Below are positions 1 through 7,753 of a stretch of 64,000 nucleotides of DNA, piece after piece. Source of the stretch: Corynebacterium mycetoides. Lineage in GTDB: Bacteria > Actinomycetota > Actinomycetes > Mycobacteriales > Mycobacteriaceae. The position numbers and the translations under genes were made by a program. Position 1 is the stretch's first letter, and each line of letters opens with the position of its first letter. The stretch is taken from assembly GCF_900103625.1 (NCBI RefSeq), contig NZ_LT629700.1, forward strand, positions 2,202,371-2,266,370, given 5' to 3'. The notes under the pieces are model-generated. The model did not search any database. It was not told where the DNA came from and worked only from the letters and a program-made list of their open reading frames with translations.

Positions 1-868
1 CTTCCATCTCTTGTGGAGTGATGTATCCCAATGACTCGTGCAGGCGATGGTTATTCCACCAGTACACCCAGCGAAGGGTCGCGATCTCGACTTCCCCAAC
101 CGACGCCCACGGCCGGTGGGGATAGATCAGCTCGGTCTTGTATAGACCGTTGACCGTTTCCGCCAACGCGTTGTCGTAGGAATCGCCGACGGTGCCAACG
201 GACGGATCAATCCCAGCTTGAGCAAGCACCTCACTGTAACGAATGGACACGTACTGCGAGCCGCGATCGCTGTGATGGACAAGTCCTTCAGCACGGAGAT
301 CACCTGCGTGATAAAGAGCATGCTCAAAAGCCTCAAGAGGCAGCTCATCGGTGCGCATGCTCGCCCTGGTGGCAACCCCGACAATCTTGCGGGAGTACGC
401 ATCGGTGATGAACGCGGTGTACGCAAACCCCGACAGGGTACGCACGTAGGTGATGTCAGCGACCCACAGCCGGTGCGGCGCTGACGCGGTGAAGTCACGA
501 TTGACCAGATCAGGACGACAATCCGGGACATCAGCCCGAAGCGTTGTGATCGGAGTGCGGCCCCTTCTGCGGCCTTGGATGCCGGCGAGTTTCATCAACC
601 GTGCCGTCTGATCACGACCGATGTCCCAGCCGGCGCGCTGCATGGCCTTCCACATCTTGCGTACCCCGTACACGCTGAAGTTGTCCTCGAAGACTTTCAC
701 CAATTCGGGGATAAGCAGCGCGTCTGACAAGCTCCTGGCCGACGGGGCTCGTGTTTTCGCTGCTCGGTAGCCACGAGAGGTGATAAACCCACATTCTGTC
801 TGCCTTAACGTGCGACAGATGGCCTCGACCCCGAAGCGATCGCGATACGTGTCGATGTATTCGATCAT
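1..868 (-). CDS. IS3-family transposase OrfB (DDE integrase domain), partial
   Basis: Reading the minus strand from ATG at 868 gives MIEYIDTYRDRFGVEAI and then an rve integrase domain. The DDE residues lie in VADITYVRT, HHSDRGSQYV and DSYDNALAETVNGLYKTEL. The C-terminal end (WWNNHRLHESLGYITP) is nearly complete when the window stops. The ATG overlaps the orfA stop as ATGA. A T TTT TTC heptamer at 898-904 (minus strand), just upstream, fits the -1 frameshift site that IS3 elements use to make the OrfAB transposase. The product catalyses cut-and-circularise transposition of its own element. Confidence 0.88.
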   Translation of the reverse strand, partial: MIEYIDTYRDRFGVEAICRTLRQTECGFITSRGYRAAKTRAPSARSLSDALLIPELVKVFEDNFSVYGVRKMWKAMQRAGWDIGRDQTARLMKLAGIQGRRRGRTPITTLRADVPDCRPDLVNRDFTASAPHRLWVADITYVRTLSGFAYTAFITDAYSRKIVGVATRASMRTDELPLEAFEHALYHAGDLRAEGLVHHSDRGSQYVSIRYSEVLAQAGIDPSVGTVGDSYDNALAETVNGLYKTELIYPHRPWASVGEVEIATLRWVYWWNNHRLHESLGYITPQEME

Positions 869-1182
869 CTTCTGGTGGGACGGTCGAGTTCCGCTGCGAA
901 AAAAGCTGAAGCGGTCTTCAAGATCTCGTTTGCCCTGCGCAGCTCTTTGTTCTCTTGCCGCAGACGCTTCAGTTCGTCGTCGACCGACTCGCCAGTGCTC
1001 CGCTGAACGTCGGGGGACGCTTTGACAGGTTTCAACCAGTTGTTGAGCGTGTGCGCCGAGACGCCGAGCTTCTCGCCGATCTCCTCCGCCGCCGCCCACT
1101 TCGAGCACCCCTCAAGCTCAACGAGCTCCTCGGCTAACCGCACCGCCTTGTCCTTGAACTCGTCACTGAACTTCCTAGGCAT
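865..1182 (-). CDS. IS3-family transposase OrfA (HTH protein)
   Basis: A 105-residue protein beginning MPRKFSDEFKDKAVRLAEE, with a helix-turn-helix of the IS3 OrfA / HTH_Tnp_1 type in the first 60 residues. The leucine-zipper-like segment LKRLRQENKELRRANEIL follows at about residues 70-87. It binds the element's ends and, fused to OrfB by -1 frameshifting, makes the active transposase. A GAGGAGGA ribosome-binding site lies about 8 bases upstream of ATG. Length and architecture are normal, so this half is intact. Confidence 0.9.
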   Translation of the reverse strand: MPRKFSDEFKDKAVRLAEELVELEGCSKWAAAEEIGEKLGVSAHTLNNWLKPVKASPDVQRSTGESVDDELKRLRQENKELRRANEILKTASAFFAAELDRPTRR

Positions 1183-1226
1183 GGTCCAATCCTCCTCTAG
1201 AAACGATCGGAACTAAACCCAGGACA

Positions 1227-1923
1227 CTTCACTTCTCGGGTCGACGTGTCCCTCGCGAGGTCATCCTGTGGGCAGTACGGGGGTATTGCCGCTACGGCAT
1301 CAACTATCGAGACCTCGAGGGAATGATGACCGAGCGCGGCGTGCGGTTCGATCGCACCACGATTTACCGGTGGGTGCAGAAATACGCCCCTGAGCTGGAC
1401 AAGCAGACACGGTGGTACCGGCAGGTACCTGATTGGCAGGCCAGTTCTTGGCGGGTGGATGAGACCTATATCCGGGTCGGCGGGAAGTGGTGCTACCTCT
1501 ATCGGGCGATCACCACCGGTGGGCATACCCTGGGCTTTTATCTCTCCCTGAAGAGAAACGTGGCGGCGGCCAAGCGTTTCCTGGTCAAGACTCTGAGTCA
1601 AATACTTTAGCTGGGTATCCCAGAGTGATCAACACCGATAAAGCACCCTCCCTAGCCAGGGCAATCGCCGAGTTGAAGTCAGAGGGAATCTGCCCGCCAA
1701 CAGTGGAACACCGGCAGGTGAAATACCTCAACAACGTCCTGGAAGGCGACCATGGTCGGCTGAAGCGGGTCCTCGGGCCGGAAGGCGCGTTTAAGAACCG
1801 GACATCTGCGTACCGGACGCTCAAGGGTATGGAGGCGATGCACTCATTGCGGAAAGGGCAAGGCACGATGTTTGACCTCACGGGCAGCCGAATCCGGATG
1901 CGGTGATCGTCAGCCGGGGGTTC
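1227..1923 (+). pseudogene. IS6-family (IS26/IS1628-like) transposase remnant
   Basis: The translated sequence matches the IS6 DDE transposase along its length: SGRRVPREVILWAV, then YRWVQKYAPELDKQTRWYR, DETYIRVGGKWCYLYRAI (first D), INTDKAPS (second D) and NNVLEGDHGRLKR (catalytic E). The 5' end with its start codon is missing at the IS3 junction. A frame break at about 1600-1612 ends the first frame at TAG, and the match resumes in another frame at NTLAGYPRVINTDKAP. A second break near 1868-1885 disturbs the last ~20 codons. The 3' end runs into the IS256-type repeat at about 1924. The copy cannot encode a working transposase. Confidence 0.85.
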
Positions 1924-3347
1924 GGGTTGTGCCCCTTAGTGTGGTGTAATGCTTGCAGATGGTGGGCCCTGCGAAATAGTGGGGTGGCCACCGCCAGTAA
2001 CCTTTCGACTCAACTACCACATCTCACCGAAAGGCACATGACGATGACCACTGCACCGTATTCTATCGACCCGGCAACCTACTTGGATGATCTGCTCGCC
2101 CAAGCTTCCCCGGACCTGATGCGGCAGATGCTGCAAGGGTTTATCAACCAGATCCTCTCCGCCCAGGCCGACACCGTTTGCGGCGCCGAATACGGTGTTG
2201 CTTCCACCGAGCGGGTCAACCACCGCAACGGGTACCGCCACCGTGACCTTGACACCCGTGTCGGCACGATCGATGTGGCAGTACCGAAGTTGCGCCACGG
2301 AGCGTTCTTCCCGGACTGGCTGTTAGAGCGCCGTACGCGTGCAGAACGGGCACTCTCAACGGTGATTGCCACGTGCTATCTCAAGGGGGTCTCCACCCGC
2401 AGGATGAATGACCTGGTGGCAACACTTGGGATTGCCAATATGTCGAAATCCCAAGTCTCACGCATGTCGGAAGAACTCGACGAGATGGTCGCCGACTTCA
2501 AAAACCGCCCACTCGATCCCGGCGGGTACGCCTACCTGTCGTGCGACGCGCTCACGATCAAAGTCCGTGAAGGCGGCCGGGTGGTCAAATGCTCCGTACT
2601 GCTTGCCACCGGGGTCAACGCCGACGGCTACCGCGAAATGCTCGGCATGCACGTCGCCACCGCGGAATCCAACGCATCGTGGAAGGCTTCTTCCAAGATC
2701 TAAAAGCCCGCGGGCTGCGTGGTGTCTATTTGGTCACCAGTGACGCCCACGAAGGCATCCAGCACGCCATCTCCGAAGTGCTGCCCGATGCATCCTGGCA
2801 GCGGTGCCGCACCCACTTTGCGAAAAACCTCTACGAGAAAGTCCCAAAGACCCAGTGGCCGATGGTCTCTGCGATGTTCCAGACCATCTTCCAGCAACCC
2901 GACGCCCAATCCACCTGGGCCCAAGCCCGCGAAGTGGTCGACCTGCTGGAACCGAAGTTCCCACAGGTTTCGGCGTATTTGGAGGAATCACTCGATGAAG
3001 TGTTGGCGTTTACCGCAGCGCCGAAACCAGTGTGGACGAAGGTGTGGTCGAACAACCCCACCGAGCGGTTAAACCGGGAAATCCGCCGGCGCACCGATGT
3101 CGTGGGCATCTTCCCGAACCGCGAATCCATCATCCGGCTTGTCGGGGCGGTTCTTGCCGAGCAGCATGACGATTGGATCCAGCAAAAACGCTACATGTCA
3201 CTGTCCGCACTCGAACACACCAAACATCTCATGCACCGACAAGGAGACGACCATGGTGACCAGCACCAGCTAACCGCCTAATCAAACACCGAACTTCATA
3301 CCGAGCCGAAAGCACACACGGCTACACCACTACACGGGACTTGACCC
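1924..3347 (+). mobile_element. IS256-family insertion sequence
   Basis: Surrounds a Mutator-type transposase. Imperfect terminal inverted repeats are visible at about 1924-1951 and 3320-3347. The reverse complement of the right end, around GTGTAGTGGTGTAG, aligns with TTAGTGTGGTGTAA at the left end, with roughly 18 of 28 positions equal. I could not identify a flanking 8-9 bp target duplication. The left end interrupts the tail of the IS6 remnant. Confidence 0.7.
2038..3281 (+). pseudogene. IS256-family Mutator-type transposase, one frameshift
   Basis: From ATG 2038 the protein is a Mutator/IS256 transposase. It has the CxxEYG-type N-terminal region (VCGAEYGVASTERVNHRNGY), VPKLRHGAFFPDWLLERR, the first acidic residue in YLSCDALTIKVREGG, VTSDAHEGIQHAI, the QRCRTHFAKNL box and SNNPTERLNREIRRRTDVVGIFP with the catalytic Glu. 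At about 2688, in GGAAGGCTTCTTCC, the frame is lost. The product would stop at 2703, while homology continues in the next frame to 3281. One missing G would restore W-K-G-F-F-Q-D. It is either a real inactivating deletion or a single sequence error. Confidence 0.87.
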
Positions 3348-3394
3348 GGCACTTGAGGTGGCGGCCAGCAGGGACGTCGACAAGCTGTCAAAGC

Positions 3395-5317
3395 CTATCT
3401 GCCTCGCGGTGCGCTGTGGTTGCGTGCGGGCCACCAGAAACGCTCGCCGAGCAGCTGCACGGCCGCCGGAACCACGAGTGTCCGCACGACAAGGGTGTCT
3501 AGGAGGACACCGAGACAAATCACGATGCCGATCTGCGCTAGCACTACGAGCGGGAGCACGCCGAGGGCCGCGAACACGGCGGCCAAAAGGATGCCCGCCG
3601 AAGTGATCACCCCGCCGGTGCTGGATAGAGCGCGAAGGATTGCCTCGGGGGTGCCGTACTCCTCCGACTCTTCTCTCGCGCGGGTGACCAGGAAGATCGT
3701 GTAGTCGATTCCCAGGGCCACGAGAAAGACGAATGCATAGAGCGGAGTGCTCGAATCGAAACGCTCGAAACCGAAGATGTGGTGCGAGACCCACCAGCCC
3801 AGCCCGAGAGCAGCGACGTTAGTCAGTAAGACCGAGGCGGTCATGACTAGCGGTGCGGCGAGTGATCGCAGAATGACGATAAGGCTGAGCAGGATCAAGA
3901 GGAGAACCGCGGGAAAGATGACGCGCCGATCTTCGCCCGCGGCGGTTTCGGTGTCAAACAGCTCCGCGTCTGGCCCGCCTACGCTCGCATCGATCCCGTC
4001 CAGGGCCCGGCGAACCTGCTCGGTGTCTCCCCCGGAGACCTCCAGCGATCCCTCGGCTGGTGTGACGGAGAGCCCGGCGGCCTCGAGCGCCGCGGTGGCC
4101 TCATCAGGGAAATCGGTGGACACAACAGCGGGCGTGGCAGATGCGTCGGGGAACTTTTCTCCAAGTGCCTCAGCGGCGCTGATGGATTCAGGCTTATCGA
4201 TGAACTGGTCGGATTGTGTCAACCCGGTGGTCACCTGGAGAGTGCCGAGACTCATCACTCCGAGCGCGGCGAGGGCGGTGGCAAGGATGGTGGCCGGGCG
4301 CGCATGGACGAAGCCGCCAACCCGGTCGAACAGGCGGTGTTCTACTCTCTCTTCTATCCTGGGTGCGCGCGGCCAGAAGATCCACCTGCCGAACAGCACT
4401 AGGACACCAGGGAGTACGAAAGCCCCGAAAAGTAGCGCGACCGTCACACCAAACGCGGCGGCGGCGCCGAGGGCCCTTGTTGTGGGTGTCTGGGAGAATA
4501 AAAGACAGAGGACACCGAGGATCACGGTGAGCGCGGACGCGCAGATAGTCTTCACCGTGGGCAGCCAGGCGCGCGACATCGCCTCGAACCGGTCATCGTG
4601 GTGGGTGAGCTCGTCCCGGTAGCGTGAAATCAGCAAGAGCGCGTAATTCGTTCCGGCACCAAAGACGAGCACGGAGAGGATGCCACCGGTCGAATCATTC
4701 CACTGCATCCCCATGAGGTCGAGGAAGCGCGGATACATTGCGGCGACCAGTCTGTCCGCCACACCAATGACCAGAAGTGGAATGACCCAGAGGATAGGGG
4801 AGCGGTAGGTGAACACCAGCAGCACCGCGACGATGACGGCGGTGACCGTTAGAAGCTTGAAGTTGGCCCCGGAAAAAACCCCTGACAGGTCGGCGCTGAT
4901 GGCAGCCGGGCCCGTAACCTGAGATTCGACACCAGCTGGCAGATCAGCAGAAGCGCGTTCACGCAGCTGGCTGACCGCGTCGACGTTGTCACTGAGTGAT
5001 TCAGATGTTACCTCCACGGGCACGATCGCGGCATCGATCGCCGCGTTGGGAACCAAGGGCCCGCCCAGCTCACTGGCTTTCCGCTGCAGTTCACCGAAGG
5101 ACTCAGAGGTTAGCCCGGTATAGAGCACGATCGCTGCTGCGGATTCGTCGCCGCTCTCACCGCGCTCTGCTGCGACGCGGGTGGAGTCGAATCCATCTGG
5201 AAGCATCGCGGTGGCCGACTGCGGCGCCTCTATCGGACTGAGGGAAATAAGGAACGCAGCTAGGCCAATCAAAACTAGCGACAACCAGCGCAGTGAGCGG
5301 ATAAGGGACGGCGGCAC
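3395..5317 (-). CDS. MMPL/RND-type membrane exporter
   Basis: About 640 residues with two repeats of the MMPL fold. Each has a first transmembrane helix, a large extracytoplasmic loop and then a bundle of five helices. The first bundle contains VFGAGTNYALLLISRYRDEL and the second VALGIDYTIFLVTRAREESE, the family's conserved proton-relay segments. I place the start at GTG 5317, which has AAGGAG six bases upstream; a TTG at 5356 would add 13 residues without a ribosome-binding site. Such proteins export lipids, peptides or drugs using the proton gradient. The substrate cannot be read from sequence. The gene is monocistronic, lying between IS elements. Confidence 0.85.
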   Translation of the reverse strand: MPPSLIRSLRWLSLVLIGLAAFLISLSPIEAPQSATAMLPDGFDSTRVAAERGESGDESAAAIVLYTGLTSESFGELQRKASELGGPLVPNAAIDAAIVPVEVTSESLSDNVDAVSQLRERASADLPAGVESQVTGPAAISADLSGVFSGANFKLLTVTAVIVAVLLVFTYRSPILWVIPLLVIGVADRLVAAMYPRFLDLMGMQWNDSTGGILSVLVFGAGTNYALLLISRYRDELTHHDDRFEAMSRAWLPTVKTICASALTVILGVLCLLFSQTPTTRALGAAAAFGVTVALLFGAFVLPGVLVLFGRWIFWPRAPRIEERVEHRLFDRVGGFVHARPATILATALAALGVMSLGTLQVTTGLTQSDQFIDKPESISAAEALGEKFPDASATPAVVSTDFPDEATAALEAAGLSVTPAEGSLEVSGGDTEQVRRALDGIDASVGGPDAELFDTETAAGEDRRVIFPAVLLLILLSLIVILRSLAAPLVMTASVLLTNVAALGLGWWVSHHIFGFERFDSSTPLYAFVFLVALGIDYTIFLVTRAREESEEYGTPEAILRALSSTGGVITSAGILLAAVFAALGVLPLVVLAQIGIVICLGVLLDTLVVRTLVVPAAVQLLGERFWWPARNHSAPRGR

Positions 5318-5613
5318 GCCAGCTCCTTCTTTCGGGGTAGTTGACTCCACCCACAATATCCGCCGACCTTTACATGCGATCCCTTTTAGTCGAGTAGTCT
5401 CGCACTCACCTCAAACGGTTCGAGGCTCCGAGGTGATTCCCAATGCTCGTTTGTTCACCTGAAATGCGGGGTCAGAACCGAAAATCACCTGTTTGGCCGA
5501 ATCTAATCCGATAGCCCAGGCCTCGTCCGTTCCAATCTGCCCGCTGCCCCCAAAACCCGATCCCCTACCAGGAGAAATTTGAACTAGCCCCCGAAAGTTG
5601 GACTGGTTTAATT

Positions 5614-6435
5614 CTAGGCGGTGAGGGCTTCACGGGTCTGATTCCGATATTGCATCGGGGTCAGGCCCTGGAGTCGTTGTTGGATGCGTTCGGTGTTGTA
5701 CCACTGGATGTACTCGTCGATCGCTTGGTTGAACTCCTCGACGGTGTCGAAGACTTCACCGTGGTACATCTCGGTTTTCACGTGCCCGAAGAGGTTCTCC
5801 ATGACTGCGTTGTCGTAGCAGTTGGCTTTTCGCGACATCGACTGAACACCTCCGTTATCGCCGATCAGGTTGCGCCACGAGGAATGTTGGTACTGGAAGC
5901 CTTGATCGGTGTGCATCATCCACCCGGGTTCAGGTGCACATGCCGCGATTGCCTTGGATAAAGAATCGGCGGTAAAGGCTGTCGACGGCGATGTGGCAAC
6001 GGTGTGAGCGACGATGGAGCGGTCGAACAAGTCCATCACCGGTGACAGGTATATCTTGCGGCCTGCGACCCTGAACTCGGTGACGTCGCTGACAAAGACG
6101 GTGTTTGGCTTATCCGGGGTGAACTTGCGGTCGAGCTTGTTGTCAGCGATGTGGCTGATTGTCCCAGCGTAGGAAACATAAGGCCTGCGTTGGCGGATCT
6201 TGGCTCGAAGACCCATCTCATGCATGAGTTTGTAGACGAGTTTGTGGTTGACCACCCAGCCCTGGTTGCGCAGGTCAAGTAGCACTCGCCGGTAGCCGTA
6301 GCGATGCTTGTTGCGTTCGAAGCTTTCCCGAATCGCGTCTTTGAGCACAGCATGTTTATCTGGCTCGATGAGTCGTTTCTGGTGGTAGAAGAATGTCGAC
6401 CGTGGGATGCCAGCGGCGTCTAGGAGGTACTCCAA
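5614..6435 (-). CDS. IS150-group transposase OrfB
   Basis: An rve integrase of about 273 residues. It starts with an HTH_21 segment (RHRYGYRRVLLDLRNQG-like) and then has DDE residues in VFVSDVTEFRV, MMHTDQGFQYQ and NCYDNAVMENLFGHVKTEM. It is normally made as an OrfAB fusion. A run of seven A at 6513-6507 on the minus strand, read CTA AAA AAA TTG in orfA, is a -1 slippery heptamer. Shifting there leads into LKVQAIVILKSHHRLEYLL, which continues without stops into this frame. The listed start (TTG 6435) is therefore only where an independent OrfB could begin. Confidence 0.9.
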   Translation of the reverse strand: MEYLLDAAGIPRSTFFYHQKRLIEPDKHAVLKDAIRESFERNKHRYGYRRVLLDLRNQGWVVNHKLVYKLMHEMGLRAKIRQRRPYVSYAGTISHIADNKLDRKFTPDKPNTVFVSDVTEFRVAGRKIYLSPVMDLFDRSIVAHTVATSPSTAFTADSLSKAIAACAPEPGWMMHTDQGFQYQHSSWRNLIGDNGGVQSMSRKANCYDNAVMENLFGHVKTEMYHGEVFDTVEEFNQAIDEYIQWYNTERIQQRLQGLTPMQYRNQTREALTA

Positions 6436-6473
6436 GCGGTGGTGCGACTTGAGGATGACGATCGCTTGAACTT

Positions 6474-6956
6474 TCAGGCGCGTCCCTGGTTCCTCAAGTC
6501 CCGCAATTTTTTTAGATACACGTTTTCCGCTTCCAACCGTGCGATCTGACGGCGCAGCTTGTCTTCTTCTGTAAGCCGCTTCGGTGCGGCCGAGCCTTTG
6601 GGTCTGCCCTTCGGCTTCGGTTTCAACGCCTCATCGCCGCCTTTGCGCCATTTCCAGGACCAATCTTTGACGAGTTGGTCTGACGACAGGCCAAACTCAC
6701 GTGCAAGATCCATCCTTGTCTCGCCGGCAAGGTGGCGCTGGACAACTTCCTTCTTGATGTCGAACGAGTACTGCTGCTTAGTCGGTTTCTCCACAAGACA
6801 TAGCCTGCCATGCAGCTGAAACCGACGACGCAGCGTACGGACGGCGTATTTGGAGACACCAAGAGTCTTGGCAGCGGTTCCGTAGCTCATGCCTTGCTCG
6901 AAACACTCCACCAGCTGCTCACGCTGATGTTCGCTCAGCGAACTTCGTGCTCTCAA
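6474..6956 (-). CDS. IS150-group transposase OrfA
   Basis: About 160 residues with two helix-turn-helix units. The first is LSEHQREQLVECFEQGMSYG...AAKTLGVSKYAVRTL; the second is around MDLAREFGLSSDQLVKDWS. A basic and coiled-coil C-terminus (RQIARLEAENVYLKKL) follows. I choose TTG 6956 as start because GGGGAG lies nine bases upstream. An upstream TTG at 7019 keeps the frame open but would translate the terminal palindrome itself. The ribosome-binding GGGGAG is thus supplied by the inner arm of that palindrome. Confidence 0.85.
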   Translation of the reverse strand: MRARSSLSEHQREQLVECFEQGMSYGTAAKTLGVSKYAVRTLRRRFQLHGRLCLVEKPTKQQYSFDIKKEVVQRHLAGETRMDLAREFGLSSDQLVKDWSWKWRKGGDEALKPKPKGRPKGSAAPKRLTEEDKLRRQIARLEAENVYLKKLRDLRNQGRA

Positions 6957-6957
6957 T

Positions 6958-7018
6958 GGAAACTGCTCCCCACTAGTTGGTAACTGATTTCTCAGTCCAA
7001 CTAATGGGGAGCAGTTCA
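6958..7018 (-). repeat. 60-bp palindrome forming one end of the IS150-type element
   Basis: Arms around CTGCTCCCCA(C/T)TAGT pair across a spacer containing CTGATTTCTCAG. The outer arm is the inverted repeat of the IS, and the inner arm carries the GGGGAG used as orfA ribosome-binding site. Solo copies of the same 60 bases are at 7658-7717 and 48920-48979. Confidence 0.85.
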
Positions 7019-7058
7019 ATTCCCGGTAGGGGATTTTGCTACTTAACCCGCAGTGGCT

Positions 7059-7478
7059 CTAATCCTCCGCCACGGTGACGGTGACATCGATATTCCCGCG
7101 GGTGGCTTTCGAGTAGGGGCACGTCTCGTGGGCAGCGTCGGCAAGCGCTTGGGCATCCTCCGGGGCGATGCCGGGGATGGTGACCTCAAGCACGACGCTG
7201 AGGAAAAATCCCTCGGAGCCCTTGTTGAGGGTAACGCGCGCGCCGACGGCGGAGTCGGTGACATCAGCCTTCTTGCTCTTGGCCACGGCCTTCAACGCAG
7301 AGTGGAAGCAGGCGGCGTAGCCGGCAGCGAAGAGCTGCTCAGGATTAACGCCCTCGCCATTGCCACCCATTTCCTTCGGGGCGTTCATGGTGAAGTCGAG
7401 GCTGGAGTCTTGGACTACAGTGCGGCCATTGCGGCCGTCGCCAGTGGAGAGCGCTTCGGTGGTGTATGCGGCGGTCAT
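7059..7478 (-). CDS. ohr: Ohr/OsmC-family organic hydroperoxide reductase
   Basis: A 139-residue Ohr-type thiol peroxidase. The peroxidatic cysteine lies in GYAACFHSALKAVA (about residue 57) and the resolving cysteine in ETCPYSKATRGNIDV (about residue 123). The Ohr subgroup is favoured over OsmC by the N-terminal YTTEALSTGDGRNG and by the length. It reduces organic peroxides in the cytosol with lipoylated or thiol donors. AAAGGAG lies upstream of ATG 7478. No OhrR-type regulator is adjacent. The downstream terminator is broken by the IS, so read-through into the element is possible. Confidence 0.92.
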   Translation of the reverse strand: MTAAYTTEALSTGDGRNGRTVVQDSSLDFTMNAPKEMGGNGEGVNPEQLFAAGYAACFHSALKAVAKSKKADVTDSAVGARVTLNKGSEGFFLSVVLEVTIPGIAPEDAQALADAAHETCPYSKATRGNIDVTVTVAED

Positions 7479-7538
7479 GAATAACTCCTTTGTTTGTTGA
7501 CGGGGCCTTCGGCCACCGATCGTACGCGGGAAAGCAAG

Positions 7539-7657
7539 CTAGTTCGCCAGAGCCGTGACGAGTTCCCTCGACGTGGTGAACGCCTCACGCGAGGCGTTGT
7601 CGGAGCACTCGCGCAGGATGTAGTGGATGGCAGCGCCAGACCACATTCGCGGCTTTG
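7539..7657 (-). pseudogene. Possible C-terminal remnant of an unknown protein
   Basis: Reading the minus strand from the edge of the 60-bp palindrome gives a protein-like tail, SGAAIHYILRECSDNASREA, followed by about 13 residues ending LVTALAN and a stop. Composition is ordinary and unlike the low-complexity Arg/Pro strings typical of shadow frames here. There is no start codon with a ribosome-binding site, and the open frame upstream is only the palindrome and the antisense of the dehydrogenase. I read it as a possible leftover of a gene removed on one side. The family is not recognised. Confidence 0.3.
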
Positions 7658-7717
7658 TGAATTGCTCCTCACTAGTCGGTGACTGGGCTATCAATCCAAC
7701 TAATGAGGAGCAGTTCA
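7658..7717. repeat. Solo 60-bp IS-end palindrome (diverged copy)
   Basis: Nineteen-base arms, beginning TGAATTGCTCCTCACTAGT on the left and pairing with ACTAATGAGGAGCAGTTCA on the right, differ at two positions. The outline, length and central AGTCGGTGACTG/ATCAATCCAAC follow the end of the IS150-type element, with more substitutions than the copy at 48.9 kb. It sits between the dehydrogenase stop and the Ohr gene start and may also act as a hairpin in transcripts. Confidence 0.75.
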
Positions 7718-7753
7718 GGTGTCGCTTTCGACGCCCCATTTCTGGCGTGGACG

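Larger units (their letters stand above)
1..1226 (-). mobile_element. IS3-family insertion sequence, cut by window start
   Basis: Contains overlapping orfA and orfB on the minus strand, the standard IS3 layout. Its upstream end probably lies at about 1226, where TGTCCTGGGTTTAGTTCC (minus strand) abuts coding sequence of an IS6-type transposase that has no start codon left. This suggests the element inserted into the IS6 copy. The other end is outside the window, so neither the inverted repeat nor the target duplication can be confirmed. Confidence 0.8.
5580..7018 (-). mobile_element. IS3-family IS150-group insertion sequence, complete
   Basis: Terminal inverted repeats begin TGAACT at both ends. 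The right end at 5580-5605 (TGAACTAGCCCCCGAAAGTT) pairs with the left end at 7018-6993 (TGAACTGCTCCCCATTAGTT), and both continue GGACTG. A 3-bp ATT is present on both outer sides (5577-5579 and 7019-7021), consistent with an IS3 target duplication. It encodes orfA and orfB with a frameshift site between them and no internal damage, so it is a candidate active element. Confidence 0.87.
5560..7034 (-). terminator. Terminator hairpin split by an IS
   Basis: The arms ATCCCCTACC (5560-5569) and GGTAGGGGAT (7025-7034) are perfect inverted complements, separated only by the IS150-type element plus about 18 bases. With the element and one ATT copy removed, they form a 10-bp stem followed by T-rich sequence on either side. 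This would have been the terminator downstream of the Ohr gene, which ends at 7059. Now the stem is 1.4 kb apart and cannot form efficiently. Confidence 0.6.
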
